The position numbers and the translations under genes were made by a program. The notes under the pieces were generated by a model, which made no database searches, was not told the DNA's origin, and saw only the letters and a list, made by a program, of their open reading frames with translations. 64,000 nucleotides of DNA. Source: Palaemon carinicauda. Lineage: Eukaryota; Arthropoda; Malacostraca; Decapoda; Palaemonidae. Location of the stretch: contig NC_090736.1 in NCBI RefSeq assembly GCF_036898095.1, positions 15,220,286 through 15,284,285 on the forward strand. Direction: 5' to 3'. Shown here one piece after another: positions 35,601-43,547 of the stretch (position 1 is its first letter; the number at the start of each line of letters is the position of its first letter).

Positions 35601-38600
35601 CATTTGTTTAGGAACAAATCACAAATTTTAAGTCATTTGCATTTTTCCTAACTATACAAACTAAATCCTTTAACTGAACTTTCCACCTTCAGCTTCCCCT
35701 TAAAGACCCTGATGTAATCAAAGTGACAGTTCTGTGTACTAGTAGAAGGGGGGAGCCTCCCCTCCGCAGGCTGCTAGTACTGTCTGTTGCTGATACCGTG
35801 TTATAAGTTTTACCTGCCAAGTTCTGGCTGCTTTTGAATCCGTTATCATATTAAAGGACTTAGGTCTGTATAGTTAGGAAAAATACAAGTTAATTTTAAA
35901 GTTTTTCTTATATTTGTAGATGTCTAAATGGTTGTTGGATCCCCGGCGACCTGTTACCGGTGGTCCTAGAGAAGAGGGTCTAGTACCATATGTACCCGAG
36001 TTAAGATTGTTACCGCAAGAAACCATCACATATAATCACACACTCCCTCGTATCACTGGCATTTACACTGCCCCAACTGGATTAGAATCGGCATGCTTAG
36101 TTCTTGTGCATGGTTTAGGTAAGTTAGCAAACTTTGGCCTTATTTTTCGTAGCTTTTTGTTTCTGTGTATGTCATTACCATTAAGGATATTTAGTAATCA
36201 TGATGTTTATCTTTCTCTTTATTTCAGCCTTTACTATGTATTATCACCAAGTTGTTCCGGCACAAATACAAACCTTCGTCCTTTACGTAAGATATAATAT
36301 CAGCAAAGCTGGAGAACATGACAGTTAAACTTAAAATGAGGTGTAAACAGGTAGCTAGTAGTTTCTGGCCTGGAGCAGGGAACTATGGGTTCCCTGCTCA
36401 CTGAGCACTCCCTTTGATACTGAGCACTCCCTTTGATTTCAGCCATCAGTGAGAACAGATTTTCTTCCATTGGCTGGAGTTTCATGGCTTTTTGATTACT
36501 TTTCTCTCTTGCTTTCCAGCATTCTGTGATGTTTTACTGCCATGGGGATGTCTACGGTTAAATAAGCTGGATTTTTAAAAGTTTCTTTCTTTATTTTTGG
36601 ACTTGATGATTAATCTTCTGCGTCTTATAACAGCGCCCTTGAGACAAACTTCCTGATTGTTCATCTCCCTTACAAGTCGGAAGAAGATGATGTTGGGAGG
36701 AACAAGATCTCCTTCCCGAATAGAAACCATATCCTTAGGCTTTAAGTGCACGCTCACGAGCCTCAGTGTTTAGACTTTGGATCTGTATCGTCGTTTACCC
36801 ATGAACACACTTCTAACATGTGCACAATCTTTTCCGACTATATTTGAAACCCCACGCGCCACACCTTGTCTGCTCAGCACGCTCCTGATATGCTTAATAT
36901 TAGCGAATGTGAGGAGCACTCGCACCCAAGTGCTCAACAAGTGACAGAACTTGATGTGATCCCATGAATTCGCGCATGCTTTCTTTAGAGCTCTCTCCCC
37001 ACCCAGGGCTAAGACATGCTTAGTGTAACATGCCCTCCCTCTTGAACGTGTGCGCTTCGTGTAATTAAGAAGCACACTTCTCACAATGATCCCTGTTTTA
37101 GCGAGCAACATGTCTTCCACCGCACGCACAGGCAATGGCCGCGCGTTAAGGCTATTGGGGTTTGGAACAGGAGTGTTACTATGCACACTCCTTACCTGAG
37201 CGCATTGGATCTCCTGTGAATGCGAGTGGATTTATTCACCTGTTTCTACATGACAATCACTCCTTTCCTGAGCTTGTTGTGGTAGCGCGAGGTGCGCTCA
37301 ACCAGTTATGGGTTTAGAACAGGTGTGTTATCGCGCACTTGCCTGTAACCGTTGGGCAACAATTATCTATTGTCCCCGATTGAATTTGGATTGAAGTCAT
37401 GCCTCCTCTTCACTCGGAATCAAAGTTCCCGGTAGGAACGTCTTCAGTCTCCTTTGGAACGGATTAAAATCCGTTCAGATCCTAATTTCCCCCCACACCT
37501 CATAGGATAGGAGGTTTTCATCTAACCCCTCCATTTTCTCAGAGGGCTCAAGCCTGGTAGAAAATAAGGATCTTCAGTCAGTACTGAAGAACAGATCTTC
37601 TCGCAGTCCAGCAGGGATTTTGGAGCTCCCTTGGGAGATCATGACTCGAGACCCAGACCTGATTCTGTAAGGGGTTCTGGGAACAGCCCCTCTTATACGA
37701 TCTTCTCTAAGGATGCTTGACATCAGCCTGGTCACTGTACTCAAGGGGAGTGATATTTTTACCTCCTAAAATGTGTGGGGGATTATATGTACATATCCAA
37801 TTATCGCAAACTAGCAATGATATCAGATGGGCTCTTGTGAAGCACCCGCTTTCACAGATTGACAGAGGAGAGGTGATGAAGAATCTTGCCATGGTGCAAC
37901 TTCACAGCGTGTAGCCTTATTTGATGATTTCAAAACAGGGAAAATTATATATGAGCATCTTGAGTTCCACAAGAAGAGATTCGAGGACTGGAACATTCTT
38001 TGTCAAAATGTAATGACGAGTTGGCATAGCTTCCTGTCCCTACCTTCCTTACTGCTCACCATTGCTTCAGTCTTATTCACATTTACTCTAAAGCCAACCT
38101 GCTCCAAAAGTCTCTTGCCACTCTATAACCCTTTTCTGTAAGTCTTACTCATTTTCAGCTGTAATCACTAAATCATCTGCACATAGCAACTCCCACTACT
38201 CATCATTTCTTATCTCTTCACATAACACATCCATGACCACCACAAATAAAAATGCGCTTAATGCTGACTCTTGGTGTAATCCAACTCTAAATTCAAAGGT
38301 TACTGTCTTCTCAACAGCTGTCATTACTTTTGTCCATGTTCTTTTGTACATCATCTCCACCATTCTAACTAACTTTGCTGGGACTTTCTTTTTCCTCAAG
38401 CACCAAAACATCACTTCTCTTGGTATTCTATCATAACCCTACTCTAGCACAGAACTTCTGGTTTCCCTCTAGACACTTTTCCTGTAGCTGCCTTACTATA
38501 GAGATGGCATCCACTGTCCTTCTCCCCCTCATGAATGCATACTGCTGTTTTCCCAATCTCTACAATCCCTCATTTAGTACTCTCAAAAACTTTCAAATCA

Positions 38601-41600
38601 TGATCTGTAAGTTTAACTCTCCTGTAGTTACCACAATCCACTACATCACTATTAGACTATCCTCTCAGTTTTTAGGCGTTACATCCTCTTCCCATATAGC
38701 CCTTAATAAATCCAGCATCCATTCTTCCCTCTCTGTAGCTAGTATCAAGACCATTTCCATTTGAAACACTAATTGACCTGGTTCTTTACCATTTTTCATT
38801 TTACTTAGTGCCCACTTCACTCCTGTATTCTGTATTTCCATCACTGGCCCCTCCACCCTTTGTGCTTTTCCCAGCTCCTTTCTCTCAATCTCAGTATTCA
38901 ATAATTGTTCAAAATATTCTCTCCATCTCTTAATGTCTCTATCCCTATTTTTTTTTATTGTTACTTGCTAACCTACAACCCTAGTTGGAAAAGTCCCAAA
39001 GTCTGTCTTTGCATTTTCCTCAAGTTTAGAATCGTATAGATATCCTCTTCTCCTTCCCTTGTTTGTAGTCTTTCATTCAATTGCTCTACTCCTCTTCCAG
39101 TAGTTATATCTACTTTCCTCCAGCATCTTTTTCCTCTTATCTGTACTATTCTTCTACACCCTGGGCTTGTCTTCCTTTTTAGTCCTTAAATGCCTCGATT
39201 TTCTTTTAACTGACTTTCACATTTCTGTCCCCCCACCACTTTTCTCCTTTTGACACTACATACCCACTGGTTCTTCCCACTAATTCCTGTGTTTCCCCTA
39301 CACATATTTCTTTCATACATAGATACATATACCAAGGCACTTCACCAAATTTGGGGAATAGCCGACATCGAACAAATGAAACAAAAAAGGGGACATCTCT
39401 CTATGTTCCTCCCAGACTGAGAAGGGACTCAAATGAGTTTGGCTGGTACTGCTAGGGTGGCACAGCCCACCCTCCCACATTATCCACCACAGATGAAGTT
39501 TCATAATGCTGAATCCCCTACTGCTGCTACCTCCGCGGTCATCCAAGGCACCAGAGGAAGCAGCAGGGCCTACCGGAACTGCGTCACAATCGCTCGCCAT
39601 TCATTCCTATTTCTAGCACGCTCTCTTGCCTCTCTCACATCTATACTCCTATCACCCAGAGCTTCCTTCACTCCATCCATCCACCCAAACCTTGGCCTTC
39701 CTCTTGTACTTTTCCCATCAACTCTTGCATTCATCACCTTCTTTAGCAGACAGCAATTTTCCATTCTCTCAACATGGCCAAGCCACCTCAACACATTCAT
39801 ATCCTCTCTAGCTGCTAACTCATTTCTTACACCCGTTCTCACCCTCACTACTTCGTTCCTAACCCTATCTACTCGAGATACACCAGCCATACTCCTTGGA
39901 CACTTCATCTCAAACACATTCAATTTCTGTCTCTCCGTCACTTTCATTCCCCACAACTCCGATCCATATATCACAGTTGGTACAATCACTTTTTCATATA
40001 GAACTCTCTTTACATTCATGCCCAACCCTCTATTTTTACTACTCCCTTAACTGCCCCCAACATTTTGCATCCTTCATTCACTCTCTGACGTACATCTGCT
40101 TCCACTCCACCATTTGCTGCAACAACAGACCCCAAGTACTTAAACTGATCCACCTCCTCAAGTAACTCTCCATTCAACATGACATTTAACCTCACACCAC
40201 CTTCCCTTCTCGTACATCTCATAACCTTACTCTTACCCACATTAACTCTCAACTTCCTTCTCTCACACACCCTTCCAAATTCTGTTACTAATCAGGCAAG
40301 CTTCTCTTCTGTGTCTGAAACCAGTACAGTATCATCTGCAAACAACAACTGATTTACCTCCCATTCATGGTCATTCTCGTCTACCAGTTTTAATCCTCGT
40401 CCAAGCACTCGAGCATTCACCTCTCTCACCACTCCATCAACATACAATTTAAACAACCACGGTGACATCACACATCCCTGTTTCACTCCCACTCTCACCG
40501 GAAACCAATCGCTCACTTCATTTCCTATCCCAACACATGCTTTACTACCTTTGTAGAAACTTTTCACTGCTTGCAACAACCTTCCACCAACTCCATATAT
40601 CCTCATCACATTCCACATTGCTTCCCTATCAACTCTTATCATACGCTTTCTCTAGATCCATAAACGCAACATATACATCCTTACGTTTTGCTAAATATTT
40701 CTCGCATATCTGCCTAACTGTAAAAATCTGATTCATACAACCCCTATCTCTTCTAAAACCACCCTGTACTTCTAAGATTGCATTCTGTGTTTTATCCTTA
40801 ATCCTGTTATTCAGTACTCTACCATACACTTTTCCAACTACACTCAACAAACTAATACCCCTTGAATTACAACCTCATGCACATCTCCCTTACCCTTGTA
40901 TAGTGGTACAATACATGCACAAACCCAATCTACTGGTACCATTGACAACACAAAACACATTTTAAACAATCTCACCAACCATTCAAGTACAGTCACACCC
41001 CCTTCCTTCAACATCTCAGTTCTTATACCATCCATACCAGATGCTTTTCCTACTCTCGTTTCATCTAGTGCTCTCCTCACTTCCTCTCTTGTAATCTCTC
41101 TCTCATTCTCATCTCCTATCACTGGCACCTCAACACCTGCAACAGCAATTATATCTGCCTCCCTATTATCCTCAACATTCAGTCCACTTTCAAAATACTC
41201 CGCCCACCTTTTCCTTGCCTCCTCTCCTTTTAACAACCTTCTATTTCCATCTTTCACTGTCTCTTCAATTCTTGAACCAGCCTTCTTTCATACCCACCCA
41301 GATATTTTCCTCTCTCTTAACCCTGTCCAATCTCTAAGTTCAACCTTTCTAGTTCTCTCTTACAATCCTCCTAAATTTCTCACCCTTTTCTCCTTTAAGG
41401 TCTCCATATCCTCCCACAACTCTTCCATTGGTCTAAGTTCCTAATTTTTCATACCTGGTGGCTTATCTATATTCCCTGCAAACATGAGATGGAATTGGAC
41501 CTGATGCAACACTAGGTAGGACACTATCCACCACGAAAGTGTCATGATGACCACCAAAAGATCGTAGTAGCCCTCTGAAGGGAACTAAAAGACCAGTTCG

Positions 41601-42875
41601 CTTGGTTTGATCCTCATACTTTCGTCGTCGTAAAGCACATACAGTAGTCAGTCAGCTGACTTTATACACACTACCAGTCAGAAGAGAACAGAACTGCTTC
41701 TGCCATTCCTTTTCCCCTTTTGGGCAATTAGTCTTGGAAGACCAATCAATAGGAATTGCATAAGTCTTCCCCTTTGATGCCGGACAACCCTTATTATTAT
41801 TACTTGCTAAGCTACAATCCTAGTTGGGAAAACAGGATGCTATAAGCCCATGGCCCCAACAGGTAAAATAGCTGGAGGACTTCCCCGCGTCCCCTAGTGC
41901 AGCGGCTCAGTCCTACTCCACAGGGGAGTTGTTCTCCATGTGGGTGTACCCTCACCGTATGAAGTAGATGTTGCTTGCATCCTGCGAGTTTGATGGAGGC
42001 GACCTACCCAGAGCTTGACTTCGGTCTTGCTCCTCTACGCTGTCGACGACGCACTCTATCGTTGTGCGATGGCAGCCGGCGGAGGAAGGGCAAAGTCTGA
42101 AGCATGTTCCTGCACCTTTCGGGGGTCACCTTTCTCATTCGCAGGTTAGGTTTGCTCTCAAGTGGTTTTCTTCAGTGCTGACGACAATGCACGTCCTCGT
42201 TCTGCGATAGCCAGCAGAGGGGATGCAAAGTCTGGAGCATGTTCCTGCACCTCTTGTGGGACATCTTTCCTATTTGCAGGTCAGGTTTTCTCTTGAGTGG
42301 TTATATTCGGCTCTAACAACGTCGAAGGGATTAAGTCTGGGATGAATGATAAGAAAGACTGGCTCTTTCTTTCATCTTTCCCTCTCTTGGGGAACAGCAC
42401 CTACAGTACTCTGCAGGCTGGCCTCTGTCTACAGGTAAGACCATTTCCCATATGTAACCTGGTATAGAAATACTGTATATACTTGTTGCATTCCCGTACC
42501 CCCTGGGGAGGTGGGATTGGGCAACGTCTATGGTTGGTTCAAAGATTCCTACGATTTTGAGAATTCTTATTTAGACTAGTCACGCTGCTAGTATCACACA
42601 ATTACGCAGATTGCTCAGGCCGCTAAAGCGTGCTATTTCTTGTAGGTTTTAGCAAGGTGTTGATTTCCCCTCTTATACATGCGTAGCATGAATGGGGGAA
42701 AACCCTGGGTCAAAAGCCAGCCAGTTGGTGAGGAATTTCACCAGAGCAAAAAGGTTTGTATTTAATGTCGAAATAAATGACAAATTTAAAGTAATTTGTA
42801 TTTTTCCCAACGAGCTCTTTATCCAAATTTGGCCTGCCATCACCTAAGTCCTGCTTGCAAGCAAAATTGATGATA

Positions 42876-42943
<68 letters not shown>

Positions 42944-43547
42944 TTAGGGTAGCCATTACTACCCCCCACTAACTAGTGTTGGAGTAGTTACACCTCACTA
43001 AAAGTCTTATGGCTAGTCTTCCAGCTTTTCTGAAAGTAAAGAATATTCCCTAACAAAGAGCTCAAGGTTCGTATTATTAGGAAAAATACAATTTACTTTA
43101 TATTTGTCATTTTTGCTTTTCAAAATTATAGGAGGTTGCTCTAGACTTCATGTTGTAAGAATATTTATTTTCCCTGAACTCTGCAAGTGATTAAATTAAA
43201 AGTTTGTCTCTACAGAATGGAGGGTTACATTTCTAAAGCTTTTACTACCCTCAGATTTTCCAGTTGAAGACTAATTGTTCATTCAGCATTTGGCTAACCT
43301 CATATGTCCTGTGGTCAGGAATCTCTTTTAGAGTTAATATCTTGTCAAGATTAATTTCTCATTTGCCTTTTTTATTCTCCTTTCAGACTTATTCTATACC
43401 CGTGTTTTCCCAAGCAAGATGTTTGATTTGCTAAAAGATGACTTTGATCACTACCTAATTGTTGGTGCACTCTCAGCGCTATTGGCAGCGGCAGTTATTA
43501 CCAGGAAATTAGCCCAGAAGAAAGCACTAAAACAAGCATGGAAGTAA
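11431..43547 (+). CDS. EMC1: EMC1, C-terminal half, nine exons (gene-level entry)
   Basis: EMC1 is the largest subunit of the ER membrane protein complex, which inserts tail-anchored and multi-pass proteins into the ER membrane. Nine exons (11431-11600, 12389-12544, 14763-14900, 20896-21051, 21313-21502, 23969-24117, 24288-24491, 35920-36118, 43387-43547) all have AG/GT borders and compatible phases. Together they give about 506 codons and one stop without a frameshift. Recognisable family motifs run in order: a [13 protein letters not shown] block, [62 protein letters not shown], then a hydrophobic helix and a basic tail. Animal EMC1 is near 990 residues, so the N-terminal half lies upstream. 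Intact phases argue for a functional gene despite transposon-filled introns. Confidence 0.96.
11617..11925. mobile_element. TTAA-flanked MITE, piggyBac-like
   Basis: A perfect 18-base inverted repeat, TTAACCCTTTTACCCCCA at 11617-11634 and its complement TGGGGGTAAAAGGGTTAA at 11908-11925. TTAA at both outer edges is the piggyBac target duplication, and piggyBac ends typically begin CCC. The 309-base interior is non-coding and has a second inner GTACGTACCGGTACG palindrome. It sits 16 bases after an EMC1 splice donor. Confidence 0.75.
12389..12544 (+). CDS. EMC1: EMC1 exon
   Basis: Bordered by GTTTTCAG and AAG/GTAGGT, 156 bases, phase 0 on both sides. It begins [13 protein letters not shown], a propeller-blade strand pattern, and contains [13 protein letters not shown], one of the most conserved EMC1 blocks (QRTTAHFPHPPQC in vertebrates). 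Confidence 0.96.
12545..13540. other. EMC1 intron, no gene seen
   Basis: AT-rich intron sequence. A 13160-13350 stretch repeats AAGTAAGTCACTTTT...TTCAAAATTCATTA twice. No coding pattern. Confidence 0.5.
13541..14020. repeat. 40-bp minisatellite, 12 copies
   Basis: Twelve head-to-tail 40-base units of the form ACATATCATTTAATACAAGA plus AGCAAAACAACACTATAATA. Variation is confined to a few positions (A/G in TAATACAAGA, C/T in AGCAAAA, A/G in ACAACA). Neighbouring units share variants, suggesting growth by blocks. Confidence 0.97.
14212..14611 (+). mobile_element. LINE 3'-end fragment
   Basis: About 400 bases nearly identical to 16783-17170. It starts AAGAGGAAGGCC within the end of the reverse transcriptase frame and runs through the stop, the 3' UTR with GTCGGCTACCCCCCAAAATT and a GTATATGTATGTATG tail. 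Severe 5' truncation is typical of target-primed reverse transcription. Confidence 0.93.
14763..14900 (+). CDS. EMC1: EMC1 exon
   Basis: 138 bases between TTCTTACAG and AAG/GTATAT, phase 0. It encodes [15 protein letters not shown] and ends QSDEQYLK, matching the EMC1 segment around the vertebrate VFNPI motif. It lies between two direct-orientation copies of the same LINE 3' end (14212-14611 and 15148-17170). Confidence 0.93.
15148..17170 (+). mobile_element. 5'-truncated non-LTR retrotransposon (LINE)
   Basis: The element spans a long reverse transcriptase frame plus a 3' UTR ending in a short TATGGATGGA tail. A minus-strand relative at 39316-41444 extends about 150 bases further 5', so this copy is truncated and lacks the endonuclease. 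It lies in the EMC1 intron 14901-20895 in sense orientation. Confidence 0.9.
15185..16915 (+). CDS. LINE reverse transcriptase, 576 codons, open
   Basis: The protein copies element RNA at a nicked chromosomal target. Visible RT blocks include [20 protein letters not shown] near residue 75, [16 protein letters not shown] near 180, [13 protein letters not shown] near 215 (first catalytic Asp), [19 protein letters not shown] near 275, and the catalytic FADDTVLL at about residue 319. The C-terminus carries the RWFGHVERM and [16 protein letters not shown] block shared by RTE-like elements. The frame is unbroken, but the N-terminal endonuclease is missing, so the chosen Met is only the first in the surviving frame. 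Clade assignment (RTE-like) is inferred from the C-terminal block and simple-repeat tail. Confidence 0.92.
   Translation: MKRVRKAGTRIEETVKDGNGRLLKGEEARKRWAEYFESLLNVEDDREAEIIAVPGVEVPVMGDENEREITIEEVRRALDETRVGKASGMDGVKAEMLKEGGVTVIEWLVRLFNVCFVLSMVPVDWVCACIVPLYKGKGDVHECCNSRGISLLSVVGKVYGRVLINRIKDKTENAIWEVQGGFRRGRGCMNQIFTVRQICEKYLAKGKEVYVAFMDLEKAYDRVDREAMWNVMRLYGVGGRLLQAVKSFYKGSKACVRIGNEVSDWFPVRVGLRQGCVMSPWLFNLYVDGVVREVNARVLGRGLKLVDENDHEWEVNQLLFADDTVLLADTEEKLDRLVTEFGKVCERRKLRVNVGKSKVMRCTRREGGARLNVMLNGELLEEVDQFKYLGSVVAANGGVEADVRQRVNEGCKVLGAVKGVVKNRGLGMNVKRVLYEKVIVPTVMYGSELWGMKVMERQKLNVFEMKCLRSMAGVSRVDRVRNEVVRVRTGVRNELAARVDMNVLRWFGHVERMENGCLLKKVINARVDGRSTRGRPRFGWMDGVKKALGDRRIDVREARERARNRNEWRAIVTQFR
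17437..19890 (+). mobile_element. DIRS-like element, short deleted copy with mismatched ends
   Basis: The left end TTGGTTCCGTCACTAATACA is followed by an inverted-repeat arm AAGCTGGAAGACTAGTGATA...CGCTAGTTAGCGGGG. The right part holds an internal complementary region at about 19565-19640 (GAATAAATGACAAATTTG core) and a right arm ending AAACTAGTCAT at 19890. At 2.45 kb the copy lacks RT, RNase H and most other coding sequence. The left arm belongs to one subfamily (shared with 43110 and 55365) and the right arm and internal region to another (shared with 29523-35908 and 36252). Confidence 0.8.
19960..20582 (-). mobile_element. Inverted DIRS 5'-end fragment with gag start
   Basis: On the minus strand a DIRS-type left end TTATTCACACGCAGCTACAA begins near 20582. 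A gag-like frame follows from ATG at 20235: [17 protein letters not shown], then, after a frameshift, [15 protein letters not shown]. The same MHxC...GRP...DPH.LCPSC pattern opens the gag of the element at 55365 (MHTCPGLSGRP, PHALCPSC). The fragment has no RT and abuts the right end of the element above. Confidence 0.7.
20896..21051 (+). CDS. EMC1: EMC1 exon
   Basis: 156 bases between TTTTTTCAG and GGG/GTAAGT, phase 0. It begins [18 protein letters not shown], corresponding to the EMC1 stretch LLLIDDEYKVTAFPA in vertebrates, and ends in [10 protein letters not shown]. The preceding intron (14901-20895) carries a LINE and two DIRS pieces. Confidence 0.93.
21313..21502 (+). CDS. EMC1: EMC1 exon
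   Basis: 190 bases between TTTTTTTTTCAG and A/GTGAGT, ending in phase 1. It contains [20 protein letters not shown], almost identical to the conserved EMC1 block. The split codon with the next exon is A+AT (Asn). The preceding intron is only 261 bases. Confidence 0.96.
21503..22697. other. EMC1 intron, no gene seen
   Basis: AT-rich intron with a short GATGAT run near 22225. A TTTTAACCCTTTAC motif near 22300 resembles one end of the TTAA MITE family but has no partner. Confidence 0.45.
22698..22903. mobile_element. Fold-back element (83-84 bp inverted arms)
   Basis: The left arm 22698-22780 and right arm 22820-22903 are reverse complements apart from one inserted base. They run from CAGCCAAGATACC at the outside to GAGATAGCCATGTC at the inside. 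A 39-base loop contains a further imperfect GAAGGAACTTCC palindrome. Non-coding; a transcript of the intron would form a long hairpin. Confidence 0.88.
22904..23968. other. EMC1 intron, no gene seen
   Basis: AT-rich sequence with poly-T patches. No repeat or frame I can support. Confidence 0.45.
23969..24117 (+). CDS. EMC1: EMC1 exon
   Basis: 149 bases between ATTACAG and GAG/GTAAGA. After completing the split Asn codon it reads [17 protein letters not shown], then [14 protein letters not shown], a hallmark EMC1 stretch. It ends in phase 0. Confidence 0.96.
24288..24491 (+). CDS. EMC1: EMC1 exon
   Basis: 204 bases between TTTTATGCAG and CAA/GTATGT, phase 0. It begins [20 protein letters not shown] and ends [11 protein letters not shown], matching the EMC1 LELYEG and LLIGLPSGA regions. 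The following intron of 11.4 kb begins only 155 bases before a DIRS element. Confidence 0.95.
24900..25960. repeat. GC-rich degenerate repeat inside DIRS copy
   Basis: Imperfect recurrence of phrases such as GGGTCCCTGGCTACCTTG, GGTAGCCAAGCAGGAC and CCAGGGCTTGGGTCCC at irregular 80-200 base spacing. GC content is much higher than the surrounding intron. It lies where the gag-like region should be. Long minus-strand open frames here (for example 25573-26241) follow from base composition and resemble no protein I know. Confidence 0.55.
27950..28345 (+). pseudogene. DIRS tyrosine recombinase fragment
   Basis: Across several frames the + strand reads [53 protein letters not shown] and [16 protein letters not shown]. 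This matches the central part of DIRS recombinases (compare LPCPVRILRLYLKR and FVSTGRTKKGFTKNTIS at 60888-61000). Frameshifts and stops break it, and the catalytic HxxR and Tyr are not recognisable. Confidence 0.7.
32850..33380 (+). pseudogene. DIRS reverse transcriptase remnant
   Basis: The first frame carries [20 protein letters not shown] and VSLDLRDA, then a stop and frame changes. Later pieces include [17 protein letters not shown], where the catalytic YLDDW of the intact relative has become YLGYW, and [13 protein letters not shown]. The loss of the catalytic Asp pair and a deletion after LRDA show it is inactive. Confidence 0.85.
33725..34040 (+). pseudogene. DIRS RNase H remnant
   Basis: [13 protein letters not shown] is the first RNase H strand with its catalytic Asp. 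[16 protein letters not shown] corresponds to the RFIPGKRNVLANNMSR block of the element at 55365. Stops interrupt the centre. Confidence 0.75.
34045..34340 (+). pseudogene. DIRS methyltransferase-like domain remnant
   Basis: Reads [38 protein letters not shown] and [11 protein letters not shown]. This is the region after RNase H known in DIRS1-like elements as a DNA adenine methyltransferase-like domain (compare VDLFTTALNFRLPLCCSPVP at 59859). Confidence 0.75.
35920..36118 (+). CDS. EMC1: EMC1 exon
   Basis: 199 bases between TATTTGTAG and TTAG/GTAAGT, ending in phase 1. It reads [46 protein letters not shown] and LVLVHGLG, matching the conserved DUF1620/EMC1_C region. The Met is internal to the protein, not a start. 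A DIRS right end stops about 11 bases before the exon and another DIRS left end begins 134 bases after it. Confidence 0.96.
37975..39300 (-). mobile_element. RTE-like LINE, broken
   Basis: On the minus strand, after WW.D.NV-like remains near 39240, there are the motifs [12 protein letters not shown] (38820), IWEEDVTP (38675), [20 protein letters not shown] (38400), [20 protein letters not shown] (38280) and the YADD-equivalent [12 protein letters not shown] near 38190. These follow RTE-type reverse transcriptases in order, but stops and frameshifts are frequent. A 40-base piece at about 38958-38996 resembles the CTTTTCCAACTAGGGTTGTA LINE tail. The copy is inserted in the DIRS element at 36252. 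Confidence 0.8.
39316..41444 (-). mobile_element. LINE, same family as 15148-17170, minus strand
   Basis: Minus-strand relative of the LINE at 15148, including the 3' UTR and a CATACATAGATACATATACC tail at its + strand start. The RT frame survives in five pieces (41257-40844, 40850-40629, 40642-40292, 40270-40016, 40025-39570) joined by small frameshifts. Motifs include MDLEKAYD and [10 protein letters not shown]. About 155 bases upstream of the first piece extend beyond the 5' limit of the + strand copy. Inactive by frameshift. Confidence 0.92.
41795..41885 (-). mobile_element. LINE 3'-tail fragment with (TTA)n
   Basis: TTATTATTATTACTTGCTAA followed by CCTAGTTGGGAAAACAGGATGCTATAAGCCC. This is the reverse complement of the tail family at 52900 and 50630. 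Confidence 0.85.
42879..42942. repeat. (GT)n microsatellite in a DIRS terminal arm
   Basis: 32 GT units. The related arms at 17580 and 61705 carry only CACACACC or GTGTGTGAG at the same place. Confidence 0.95.
43387..43547 (+). CDS. EMC1: EMC1 last coding exon with stop
   Basis: The acceptor is CTCCTTTCAG at 43386. After the split Asp codon (G+AC) it reads [19 protein letters not shown], then a hydrophobic segment of about 20 residues ([15 protein letters not shown] core) that is the single membrane helix. A basic cytosolic tail follows, ending KQAWK and TAA at 43545-43547. This matches the end of animal EMC1 (RVYPSKQFDVLKDDYDY, then a tail ending in AWR). Confidence 0.97.

Larger units (their letters stand above)
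29523..35908 (+). mobile_element. DIRS-like retrotransposon, decayed (subfamily B)
   Basis: The left end GTGTTCCTACATAAATGTGA is followed by an inverted arm (ACAGTTAAAACTTATAACGAGGTGTCAGCAA) whose complement lies near 35780-35830. The internal complementary region at about 35590-35660 contains GGAACAAATCACAAATTTTA. Domain order is gag-like (to about 32640), RT (about 32850-33380), RNase H (33725-34040), methyltransferase-like (34045-34340) and recombinase. All are broken by stops and frameshifts. The right end stops about 11 bases before an EMC1 exon. Confidence 0.85.
36252..43110 (+). mobile_element. DIRS-like element, interrupted by LINEs, mismatched ends
   Basis: The left end TTGTTCCGGCACAAATACAA begins 134 bases after an EMC1 exon and carries a subfamily B arm (AAGCTGGAGAACATGACAGT). 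The right side has an internal complementary region near 42755-42830 (AAATAAATGACAAATTTAAA) and a subfamily A arm (TAGTCTTCCAGCTTTT) ending TATTTGTCAT at 43110. Internal sequence homologous to 29900-30620 is recognisable at 36690-37985 and again at 41590-41770. Between them lie two minus-strand LINEs and a LINE tail. No intact RT, RNase H or recombinase was found. Confidence 0.8.

Noticed and set aside
35920..36297. Separate gene starting at the Met at 35920
   Set aside because: The Met is the first codon of an EMC1 exon after a TAG acceptor, and downstream of the donor at 36119 the frame reads intron.
39433..41444. Long + strand frames (for example 39433-40050 and 40896-41444)
   Set aside because: They are antisense shadows of the minus-strand LINE reverse transcriptase, rich in Ser, Thr and Pro.
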